DNA of 64,000 nucleotides from Paenibacillus sp. FSL R7-0337 (GTDB lineage Bacteria > Bacillota > Bacilli > Paenibacillales > Paenibacillaceae), in the NCBI RefSeq assembly GCF_037969875.1, contig NZ_CP150218.1, forward strand, positions 6,820,001 to 6,884,000, read 5' to 3'. Below are positions 36,391 through 44,600 of the stretch, in pieces. The notes under the pieces are model-generated. The model did not search any database. It worked only from the letters and a program-made list of their open reading frames with translations, and was not told where the DNA came from. Each line of letters starts with the position of its first letter. Within the stretch, counting starts at the first letter, position 1. Made by a program: the position numbers and the translations under genes.

Positions 36391-36412
36391 ATGGGGACGA
36401 ACTGGGTACGAA
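36391..36412 (+). repeat. Degenerate tandem 11-base motif, putative integrase arm sites (right)
   Basis: ATGGGGACGAA (36391-36401) followed directly by CTGGGTACGAA (36402-36412), the same spacing and orientation as the perfect pair at 5683-5704. Confidence 0.5.
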
Positions 36413-36523
36413 ACTCGTCGCCAAGCATTCTATAAGAACTCAATAGATCTTATGACATAAGATAAAACCTATATATAATAAGGTGATTTTGTACTTAATC
36501 CTATTATATCGTAGACCATCTCT

Positions 36524-36572
36524 ATCGCTGTCAGCGATGAGGTCAGGGGTTAAATCCCCCTTGGCTCCACCA
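36524..36572 (+). pseudogene. tRNA-Ala 3' fragment
   Basis: Starts in the anticodon stem and runs to the encoded CCA. It has no 5' half. One substitution falls in the anticodon loop (GGC to GTC) and two in the T loop (GGTTCGATCC to GGTTAAATCC). It cannot form a tRNA. Confidence 0.9.
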
Positions 36573-36581
36573 ATTTCATAC

Positions 36582-36654
36582 GGACTCTTAGCTCAGTTGG
36601 TAGAGCAGTAGACTCTTAATCTATTTGTCCAGGGTTCGAGCCCCTGAGAGTCCA
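36582..36654 (+). tRNA. tRNA-Lys (anticodon CTT), copy 2
   Basis: Identical to copy 1 over all 73 bases. No obvious promoter lies directly upstream, since the tRNA-Ala 5' half and its promoter are missing here, so expression is uncertain. Confidence 0.93.
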
Positions 36655-36661
36655 TCACATG

Positions 36662-36687
36662 AAGAACGGCAGAGATGCCGTTCTTTT
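36662..36687 (+). terminator. Terminator after tRNA-Lys copy 2
   Basis: Stem AAGAACGGCA / TGCCGTTCTT with GAGA loop and short T run. Homologous in position and style to those after copies 1 and 3. Confidence 0.8.
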
Positions 36688-36807
36688 GCTGTTTCATGGA
36701 ATACAGGTGATTAAGTGGGGGAACAGCAAGGGCTTGAGGTCTACTCTCGAACCGCGAAATATGGTTTCCATCGATATCCTTCGGTTCTAAATGTGTCTAA
36801 AGGACTG

Positions 36808-36878
36808 CTACGGACCCCACAGCCCTTATGTTTTCTATTTAGCACAACTAAAGAGGCTAACGGACCCTATCGCGCTTA
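36808..36878. repeat. Two copies of a short intergenic repeat
   Basis: GCTACGGACCCCACAGCCCTTA (36808-36829, shown here in part only as a guide) and a related GCTAACGGACCCTATCGCGC at 36856-36875 lie in the same orientation. I recall similar GGACCC-containing repeats between genes in Paenibacillus, but this is from memory. Confidence 0.35.
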
Positions 36879-36886
36879 GTGCCACT

Positions 36887-37346
36887 TCACCAGCTATATA
36901 TGTGATGAAATCTAGCAAATAGCTTCATCTGATATGTTCGATAACGCTGCTGTCCTCCGGCCACATCCAGTAACTGTTGTTCGACCAAATGATGCAGAAT
37001 TCGTCTGGAGTGCCTATCCGTTACCCTGAGATGCTTAGCAAGCTCCAAAGGTGTGAATGCCCTGAGCAGACGTCTTGCGTAACGAAGGGTCTCCGCTTCA
37101 AGCCAAGTTAATGTGGAAGAAACATCCGTCGCAATGAATTTGCCGATAAATGACAACACCAACTGCTGACTTTGCTTGGGTTCTTCGATAATCGAAATTG
37201 CCGATTGCCGGAAACCATACCTTGCGGAGAAATTCAACTGTTCCGTGGCCTAATCCTTTGCCAAGTAGCTCCTTGCGCCTGTGGTTGCTCTCATTCTTTA
37301 GATTGCTAACTAACCATTCCTCGTACTGTTGCTCAAATCGCGGCAT
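36887..37346 (-). pseudogene. Nuclease/helix-turn-helix protein with its core deleted and a frameshift
   Basis: Start ATG 37346 with AGGAGG upstream on the minus strand. The N-terminal piece (MPRFEQQYEEWLVSNL, then VEFLRKVWFPAIGNFDY) is in one frame. The C-terminal piece (QQLVLSFIGKFIATDVSSTL, then the helix-turn-helix TPLELAKHLRVTDRHSRRIL) is in another. In a Paenibacillaceae family I recall, a VSR/DUF559-like nuclease core separates these two ends; here that core is missing. The gene is dead. Confidence 0.6.
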
Positions 37347-37613
37347 CCGTACTCCTCCTCGAACACTCAACTTAGTGTTTATTTTTCCCGCAAAAAAGCC
37401 GCCTCAATACTCAACCCCCTCCAAGAATCTAATTTGGAAGGGCAGAGCATTAAAAGCGGCGTGTGCTTCACAACCTATGTTTCTTATTATAGCGCTACAA
37501 ATCCAGGAATCAATAAGGGGTTTCTTTTTTGGAATCGTGATTGCTTCTGTTATTCTCGGTGAAATATTCGGCGGTATGTGGACGTGTAATCGACAATAAG
37601 GAAAAAAGGCATT
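37347..37613. other. Intergenic region, nothing recognised
   Basis: Contains the leftward ribosome site of the preceding pseudogene and a low-complexity C-rich stretch. I see no gene or RNA. Confidence 0.4.
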
Positions 37614-38150
37614 CTATACTTCATAAGACATAACTACGGTTTGAAAATAAGGCTTAAATCCAAGCTTTGTATAAAGCGCATTGGCTTTGTGGCTTGCTCT
37701 CAAGGTTGCTGTATGTACACCTTTGTTATGTAAATCATGGAGGGTTGTGAGGCACAGAGCGCTTGCAGCACCTTGATTTCGATACTGCTGCAGGGTGGAT
37801 ACAAACTCAATGGATGCCTGATTACCGGTCTGCATGGCAGCGGAGGTAGCTATGGGAACACCATCCAGGTAAGCAAGATAAAAAGATAGCTCGCTACGTG
37901 AAAGCCAAAATTCGTAATATGCCTGATTCAACATAGGCCAGCCATGCAGCGCCTCATTCACCACATCAATCCATAATGTAAATTCAGACGATGACGTAAC
38001 CCTGTGTATATGTAGTCGCGGACTAGAATGTGGCCAGTTACGGGGTTGTTGCTAAATCTAACGTCATTGCATATGTTCTGCCAACGCCAGGGTATGCAGA
38101 TATTGTTCCATTCCCTGAGTGATGCAATTCACATAATAATCGTGATTCAT
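37614..38150 (-). pseudogene. GNAT-family acetyltransferase, frameshifted
   Basis: Start ATG 38150 with GGGGAGG upstream on the minus strand (MNHDYYVNCITQGMEQYL). Stops follow at once after AEHMQ (three in the same frame near 38040-38065), then the frame is open through the GNAT core: FYLAYLDGVPIATSAAM, then the acetyl-CoA site QQYRNQGAASALCLTTL and LYTKLGFKPY at the C-terminus. The middle is readable only by changing frame twice. Probably inactive. Confidence 0.7.
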
Positions 38151-38164
38151 AAATGGCCTCCCCT

Positions 38165-38944
38165 CTATCTCTTCCCTAAGAGCAGCTTGTTCCGTAAGCG
38201 GAGTCCAATGTAATTGAGCAGCACCTGCATCAGCAGGCTGTCTACTTGTGTGCCGGTGCCTTCGTATTGCAGCGACAGGTCAACAATGTTCTCTATACCT
38301 TGTAATCTTACGTGAGCTATGCAGGCAGTCCGAGCGCCTTTTTCCTTAGCTCTCTTCAACTGCTGCACCTGATGAAGATTATACTGCGGCATATAGATCA
38401 AGCTGATGACGGCCGACTTTTCGTTCACACCGTCAACGGCATTGACTTGATAGTTGGGGTCGATGAACGCTTTGGTCTTTTTGCCCAGGAGCACCAGCTC
38501 GACCTGCAGCCGCCAGATCTCGGAATGCAAGGGAATGCCGATGAAAACGATCTCGTCACTGGATTCGATCATGGACAGCAGCGAAGTGATCGCCTGTTCA
38601 TCCAGTTGGCTGGTGGTTGCCTTAATCTTCTCGGCCAGCAGCTCACCGTAGGCTACCGGATCTATGTCCTCTTCCTTCACTGCAGGATAGTATTTGCCGT
38701 CATATTGATATTGCAGAGGCGTCTGCTCATAGATCATCCGGAAGCTTGAGAAGTTGTCATAATACATCTGCCGCATGAAGCGGCTGACCGTAGAGACAGA
38801 GATGTGGTTGGACTCAGCGAATTCCTGTATGCTTGAAGTCTGAAGTCGGTTATAGTTCTCCAGCATAGTTTTGGCTACATCAAAGTAAATATCATCCTGA
38901 TCATAGGTGTTATAGCACTCCAGCAGCGCGAGAATATCTAACAT
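38165..38944 (-). CDS. RpiR/MurR-family transcriptional regulator
   Basis: About 259 residues: N-terminal helix-turn-helix of the RpiR type (IQEFAESNHISVSTVSRFMR near residues 38-57) and a C-terminal SIS sugar-phosphate-like domain (EIVFIGIPLHSEIWRLQVEL, then GVNEKSAVISLIYMPQ). GGGAG before ATG 38944 sets the start; a longer reading to 39052 runs into the terminator of the next gene. RpiR proteins usually sense phosphosugars, but the neighbour here is a fumarate-reductase-like flavoprotein, so the ligand is open. Confidence 0.88.
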   Translation of the reverse strand: MLDILALLECYNTYDQDDIYFDVAKTMLENYNRLQTSSIQEFAESNHISVSTVSRFMRQMYYDNFSSFRMIYEQTPLQYQYDGKYYPAVKEEDIDPVAYGELLAEKIKATTSQLDEQAITSLLSMIESSDEIVFIGIPLHSEIWRLQVELVLLGKKTKAFIDPNYQVNAVDGVNEKSAVISLIYMPQYNLHQVQQLKRAKEKGARTACIAHVRLQGIENIVDLSLQYEGTGTQVDSLLMQVLLNYIGLRLRNKLLLGKR

Positions 38945-39008
38945 GATGCACAGACTCCCTTTATAGTTTTGCTTCATTATAATCCAAATCCAATTCAGGA
39001 GAATCAGC

Positions 39009-39047
39009 AAAAATCGCCCATACCGGGTAAAGGTAGGGCGATTTTTT
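39009..39047 (-). terminator. Terminator of the flavoprotein gene
   Basis: Arms AAAAATCGCC..TACC (39009-39024) and GGTA.GGGCGATTTTT (39032-39046) with flanking A and T runs, so it may act in both directions. It lies just past the end of the leftward flavoprotein gene and upstream of the RpiR gene. Confidence 0.8.
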
Positions 39048-39072
39048 AACAATTGTGCAATTCGTTGTCTAA

Positions 39073-41112
39073 TTACTTATGCGAGTACCCCGCAGCATGG
39101 ATACCGGCCAGCCGGCCGGAGGTATAGGCAAAGCCCAGTGTACCGCCTTCAAAATCAACATAAGCCTGTCCGTACATCCCGCCTGCATCAGCACCGGCGA
39201 CGTAAAGTCCACGGATGGCCCGGCCGTCCGAATCGGTAGCTTCGATCTTCTCATTGATGCGTACGCCGCCCAGCGTTCCTAGGTTACGTCCGACATACTT
39301 AATGGCATAATAAGGACCTTGCTTGAGCGGAACCAGCCGCTTCGTGTCGGAGAAGAACATAGGGTCATTGCCCTGGGCAATGGCTGTATTGTACTGCTTG
39401 GCGGATGCGAGGAAGGTATCCTTGTCCACACCGATCTCTTGAGCCAGTACCTCCAGTGAATCTGCTCTGTGAACAACACCGGTATCTTTCATTGAATCCA
39501 GCAAAGGGGTGTAGTCCGTAGGTCTATTCTCATCTGCAAGAATAACATCTGTATCATTCGGTTCATTGAATTCCATGTAGAACTGGCGCTTGCCCTTCCA
39601 TTTGGAGAAGTGGGGTTCGATGGCTGCCAGGCCCTTCTTCTTGATGGTGTTCAGCATGGCGGAGTCCAGAATCAGGAATTCCGTCTCTTTGGGCTGCATG
39701 TGAATCTCAGCGCCGTGTACAGCGAAGAGGGTAACCTTAGTCTCATCGGAAAAGCGCTGGCCCAGCGTATTCACTCTCAGGTTCGGGTACTCGCTGAACT
39801 TGGTCAGGCTGTACCAATCCTTGTTGATCGGGGCCAGTTTAGCGATCTCTTCCGGCGTAAAGATTTGCGCAAAATACTGGGTCGAGGTCATCCCGTATGG
39901 GTCTGCACCAACCTTCCAGGCCATCTGAATGCCGTCACCTGTATTTGTAGCAATCTGTCCCGGAGTGAACTTCTTGCCGAAATATTTCTCCATCATCTCG
40001 CTGTTGCCGCCGAAGCCGCCTGTTGCAATGACGACAGCCTTGGCGTTCACTTTGAGCTTGGAGCCATCCTCTTTCTTAGCCAGCACGCCGGTTACTGCAC
40101 CGTTAGAGTCTGTCAGCAGCTCAGTCACCGGAGTGCTGAAGCGAACCTGTCCCGATTTGGCTTCAAAAGACTTGATCAGCTTGGTGATCGCTACTGTGCC
40201 GCCTTCCTGGTATCCGTGCAGCGTGGCAGGCATTCCGATATGCTCAAAGGCAAAGCCGGTACCGGCATCCACCAGGGTCATTTTGGCGCCGTTCGCATTC
40301 AGCCAGTCAACGGTTTTCCCTGCTTCATCAATGATGTTGCGGACCAGCAGCGAGTTCATGTAGCCATCGGAGGCTGCCATGTACTGGTCATAGAGCCATT
40401 GCTTGCTGACCGTTTGTTTTCTGTCCTTCTGCTGCTGGGAATCGGCTGCGAACATGCCTCCGGCCATAGTGCCGGCTCCCATAGGTGTAGCTGTCTTCTC
40501 CAGCAGTACGACGCTGGCTCCGCTGTCTTCGGCGGCAAGCGCCGCAGCTGTACCGGCAGCACCGGCGCCCACTACGGCCACATCAACTGTGATCTCTTCC
40601 ACTTCCTTGTTCTCAGCAGTGGCTTTGGCCTGCTTCAAGACCGTCAGATCCCCGCCTGCCTGCTTGGCGCAATCCTCTACAGCCTCCAGAATCCCCTTGG
40701 TGGTCATAGATGCGCCGGAGACTGCATCGATTGCGAGGCTTTGCTCACTGATGATTTTTTCAGGAACAATCTTTAGCGGCCCTTGGGCAATGCCTTCTGT
40801 TTCATTCTGACTTAACACCTTTACGTCTTTAATAGCGTTATCAGTGAATTCTGTCTCAACCTCGATCGGGCCGTTCTTCCCGTTCCCCTTGGCTGTGTAT
40901 TTCCCCGGCTTGAAGGAGAGTGCAGCGCTTTTATCGGAAGTGCCTGTCCCCGTGGTCTGGCTTGGGCTTGCCGCCGCTGGCTTCTGATCGTTCTCTACCG
41001 CTCCTTCGGCTGCCTTGTTCGACGCGTTGTTGCAGCCTACCATCGAGATCAGCAGAATCGTGATCACAACCAGCAGAATCCCTTTGTATCCCCAGTGTTT
41101 TTTTTGCATCAT
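39073..41112 (-). CDS. FMN/FAD flavocytochrome-c-type reductase lipoprotein
   Basis: A 679-residue extracytoplasmic lipoprotein: signal peptide with lipobox SMVGC (Cys27), an Ala/Ser/Thr linker, then an FMN-binding domain (residues about 72-150) ending in DAVSGASMTT, the site where FMN is attached covalently to Thr/Ser. An FAD domain of the fumarate reductase family follows, with VAVVGAGAAGTAAALAAEDS near 178 and VIATGGFGGNSEMMEKYFG near 360. The C-terminal RNLGTLGGVRINEK, then GLYVAGADAGGMYG, complete it. Related proteins reduce fumarate, urocanate or other unsaturated acids using electrons from a membrane partner. The substrate cannot be told. GGAGGTAACTGCATG gives the start. The neighbouring RpiR gene may regulate it. 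Confidence 0.93.
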   Translation of the reverse strand: MMQKKHWGYKGILLVVITILLISMVGCNNASNKAAEGAVENDQKPAAASPSQTTGTGTSDKSAALSFKPGKYTAKGNGKNGPIEVETEFTDNAIKDVKVLSQNETEGIAQGPLKIVPEKIISEQSLAIDAVSGASMTTKGILEAVEDCAKQAGGDLTVLKQAKATAENKEVEEITVDVAVVGAGAAGTAAALAAEDSGASVVLLEKTATPMGAGTMAGGMFAADSQQQKDRKQTVSKQWLYDQYMAASDGYMNSLLVRNIIDEAGKTVDWLNANGAKMTLVDAGTGFAFEHIGMPATLHGYQEGGTVAITKLIKSFEAKSGQVRFSTPVTELLTDSNGAVTGVLAKKEDGSKLKVNAKAVVIATGGFGGNSEMMEKYFGKKFTPGQIATNTGDGIQMAWKVGADPYGMTSTQYFAQIFTPEEIAKLAPINKDWYSLTKFSEYPNLRVNTLGQRFSDETKVTLFAVHGAEIHMQPKETEFLILDSAMLNTIKKKGLAAIEPHFSKWKGKRQFYMEFNEPNDTDVILADENRPTDYTPLLDSMKDTGVVHRADSLEVLAQEIGVDKDTFLASAKQYNTAIAQGNDPMFFSDTKRLVPLKQGPYYAIKYVGRNLGTLGGVRINEKIEATDSDGRAIRGLYVAGADAGGMYGQAYVDFEGGTLGFAYTSGRLAGIHAAGYSHK

Positions 41113-41163
41113 GCAGTTACCTCCCTAATGATCTACGAGGAAAAAGTCCTCTGCTTGAAGGTA

Positions 41164-41201
41164 CCATGTAACACATTTCACATGGAGGTCTGACTCAGAC
41201 C
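41164..41201. promoter_or_regulatory. Two inverted repeats upstream of the flavoprotein gene
   Basis: CCATGT-N10-ACATGG at 41164-41185 and GGTCTGA-C-TCAGACC at 41187-41201. They lie 50-90 bases upstream of the leftward start and could be operator sites, for example for the adjacent RpiR regulator. Inference only. Confidence 0.4.
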
Positions 41202-41280
41202 GATTTCAGTCTGATTTAGAAGGGTTAGGCTTGAGTGCCGATTGAATTCAATACAGAGGGAATGGTGCGGTGCGTGAAAG

Positions 41281-41394
41281 GCCTACTCCGAAGAAGAATT
41301 GATCGAGGCAATGACTCACCTCGCTTTTTATACAGGCTGGCCGCGTTCCGCATCGGCGATCCTGGTTGCCAAGGGATTTTTCGGGGAAATGTGA
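41281..41394 (+). pseudogene. Carboxymuconolactone decarboxylase (AhpD-like) C-terminal remnant
   Basis: A 37-codon open stretch reads AYSEEELIEAMTHLAFYTGW and continues with PRSASAILVAK to a stop. This matches the C-terminal helix pair of the CMD family (EEL.EA..HLAFY.GWP.A). A stop lies directly upstream in the same frame and the rest of the gene is absent. Confidence 0.75.
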
Positions 41395-41648
41395 ACACAA
41401 TTGCGCATGTGAGCAAAAGCTCCGTGCGCTTTTTTTAGGTTTAGACATTTTTATTGATAAGAGGTTAGAAAATCACTGTTTTTTCATTTTTTTTAGAGCT
41501 ATCCCCAATTAGGTCCTGATGAATCGGTTTTTGTCGAGAATTGTTAAGAGTTTGTTTAGAGCTGTCTGCTAGAATGGGCGCATATATGAAAATTTCTACT
41601 GCTCTGCAGCGGATGAAAAGTGATGAATGAACAAGGGGGAGCGATACA

Positions 41649-44600
41649 TTGTTTAAGGGTAAGGGATTGAAAAAATATTTCTCGTTGCTACTCGTGATCA
41701 GCTTAGTTTGGACCGGGGCCTTTCCGGTATATGCAGGTTCAACAGACAACGGTGAGGCAAGCTGGGAGAATGTTGGTCCGCTGCCAGACAGCAGCAAAGT
41801 AAACGGAGTGGCTGTAGGCTCAAATATTTTAGTTACAGTCGGGGAAGGAGGAAGAATTGTTGCCGCAAGCGACCCTTCGACATGGGCAGTTCGTAATTCT
41901 GGTGTAACTGTAGATTTGAACGGTATTGTTCATACAGGGACGGATGGCAAATATGTTGCTGTAGGCAATGCTGGAACAGTTTTAGTGTCTACAGATAATG
42001 AGGATTGGACTTCCCGGAATACAGGCATCATTAACAACTTGAATGCCATCGCCTACGACGGCAAAGATAAATTAGTCGCAGTCGGCGATGCTGGAAAGAT
42101 AATTACATCGATCGACGGCGGTAGCAATTGGACTGCATCATCCGTTGCAGGCGTTAATGTTAATCTGAATGGTATTGCCTATGGCAACAACAAGTTTGTT
42201 GCAGTGGGTGATAACGGTACAGTTTTAACTTCAGGAAATGGAACGACATGGGTAAAGGTAACGCGCAAAACAACCGATTACTCAAACCTTAACTTGAACG
42301 GAATTACCTTTGGCGGCGGGATCTTCGTAGCTGTCGGTGATTCTGGACTTATTGTTACCTCTCCGGAGGGTACTAAAGGCGCAGAGAAGATTCTTGAAGC
42401 TAATATAAATCTAAACGGTGTAGCTTTCGGAAACAGCGTGTTTATAGCTGCAGGAGATGGGGGGAAAGTGTTCTCCACTACCGATCTGTGGCGGACATGG
42501 AAGCCTGAGACTACAAACGCGACTACTAAGCTTAACGGCATCGTATTTTTCCGAGGTCTTAATCAATTTATTGCAGCGGGTGATTCCGGTGTGATCATTA
42601 TGTCTTATGTCATTCCCAACATTCCGCGGGTTCTCAGTCTGAATCCAGGGAATGATGAGACAGATGTAGAAATAGATGCAAATCTCGAGATCATGTTTAA
42701 TCAGCTGGTAGAGGCAGGAACTGAAAATATCCATATTTTTAAAGCTGCAGATCTGTCCTCTCCGGTTGAAACCATCCCGGCTGATGACGCCAGCAGAGTA
42801 ACATTAGATCCGGACACTAATGCGGTAACGATTAATCCGGGCATCAATTTTGATCCAGGGACGAAATATGCCGTTACAGTTGACGCGAATGCTTTTACTA
42901 ACGGTGACAGTGGCAATGTAGCGATCGCAGCGGGTGAGTGGAGCTTCACGACTGTTGCTGGATCAGGAGATACGAAAGCTCCGACTGTTACCGGCTACTC
43001 TCCTGACCAGGGCGAAGCGGGAGTAGCGACTGATGCCCAACTGACACTAACTTTCGATGAGAATGTAACAACGGATAGCGGTAACATTCTGATTTATGAC
43101 AGTACAGACGAAGGTAATCTAATGGTAATTCCGGTTAACTCAGAGAATGTTACGGTTAAGGATAAAGTGGTAACCATTGTTCCGTATGAAGATTTTAAAT
43201 ACAGTTCTACGTACTTTGTAAACATCGATGACGGAGCATTCAAAGATCTAGCAGAAAACTCTAACTCCTATACAGGTATCTCGGACAAGGACACCTGGCA
43301 GTTCACAACCGCCGAAGCGCCTGATACTACACCGCCGGTGGTGAGCAGTTATTATCCTGCAGATGGAGCGAAGGATGTAGAGATTGGCAACAACCTGACG
43401 CTTACTTTTAATGAGGATGTAATGAAGGGTGCGGGCCAAATTGAGATCTACAGCGAGATTCTAAATGCCCCAATGATGAGCATTCCTGTCACTTCGGATG
43501 TGGTAACCATTGACGGCAACGTAGTAACGATTAATCCAGAAGAGAATCTGGATTATGGCAGGAAATACCATGTGTTGATTGCAAATAATGCATTCATGGA
43601 TAAAGCGGGCAACCCTTATGCCGGTATCACTAACGATACAACCTGGCGCTTTAGTACCACCAGCGAACCGGATACGACAGCGCCAATCGTAAGCACTTAC
43701 TCGCCTGAGAATGGGGCAACAGAGGTAGCTATCGGAGCTAACCTGGAGCTTGCTTTTAGCGAAAATGTTAGAGCAGGGGAAGGCAGTATTGTGATTTACA
43801 ACAGCACAACTGACAAATTGGAAGCTATCATTGCTGCCAAGGATGTAAGCATCCTGAACAATGTAGTAACGATTAATCCGGTCCACAATCTGCAGTATGG
43901 CACAAGCTACCATGTGCGGATTAGCAATAATGCATTTGCAGATTCATCCGGCAATTACTATGCTGGTATCGCAGACGACACCATTTGGCAGTTCACCACC
44001 CCGGCTGCGCCAGATACAACTGCACCTGTGTTGAACACGTACTCACCTGCGAATGGTGCAACAGGTGTAGCTATTGGAGCTAATCTGGAGCTTACCTTCA
44101 GCGAGAAAGTAAGAGCAGGGGAAGGCGATATCGTCATCTACAATAGTGCGAATCATGCACCAGTAGCGACGATTCCTGCAGCTTCCGGAAATGTAATTAT
44201 TCATAGCAATGTAGTTACGATTAATCCTACGAATGATCTGAAGTATGGTGTGAGCTACTATGTACAGATTGGAGCCGGGGCATTTACTGATCTCGCAGGT
44301 AACGGCTATGATGGTAATGCGGAGAATACACTCTGGCAGTTCACAACCACAGATGCACCGGATCGGATCTCGCCAACGGTGATCACGTATTCGCCGGAGC
44401 CATGGGCCACCGAATTGGCAGTGAACGCGAATCTGGTCCTTACCTTCAGCGAAAATGTACGGGCGGCGGCGGGTACCATTGAGATATTCCGCAGCACCGA
44501 TGATATTCATCCGTTAGCGGCGATTCCTGCTCTTTCGGACAGGGTAACCATTCTGAACAATGTCGTAACCATCAATCCGGCGGATAATCTGGAGCATGGG

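Larger units (their letters stand above)
36156..36523. other. Right-end non-coding region of the island
   Basis: No gene. It holds a 10-base perfect inverted repeat at 36347-36370 and the arm-like motif pair at 36391-36412, and ends at the tRNA-Ala fragment. Confidence 0.6.
5450..36656. mobile_element. Decayed tRNA-integrated genomic (defence) island
   Basis: The island is bounded by a 133-base direct repeat (5450-5582 and 36524-36656). It carries a tyrosine-integrase remnant at its left end, paired 11-base arm-like motifs near both ends, two decayed IS3 copies and a cargo of helicase/GHKL ATPase, McrBC-like pair, M48 protease module and multi-dynamin operon. Its genes are visibly richer in A and T than the core genes on either side, most strongly between 7.9 and 14 kb. 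No capsid, replication or conjugation genes were recognised, and the integrase lacks its catalytic domain, so it is probably fixed. The content resembles a defence island. The exact crossover point is inferred, not seen. Confidence 0.8.
36524..36656 (+). repeat. Right boundary direct repeat (attR-like)
   Basis: Matches 5450-5582 over 133 bases with three differences, all inside the tRNA-Ala-derived part. Confidence 0.85.

Noticed and set aside
5450-36656. CRISPR array or cas genes in the island
   Set aside because: No regularly spaced repeats and no Cas-like motifs were seen; only the short paired repeats at the ends.
39610-40776. A 388-codon open frame on the plus strand inside the flavoprotein gene
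   Set aside because: It is antisense to a clear gene with recognised domains; GC-rich codons leave the opposite strand open.
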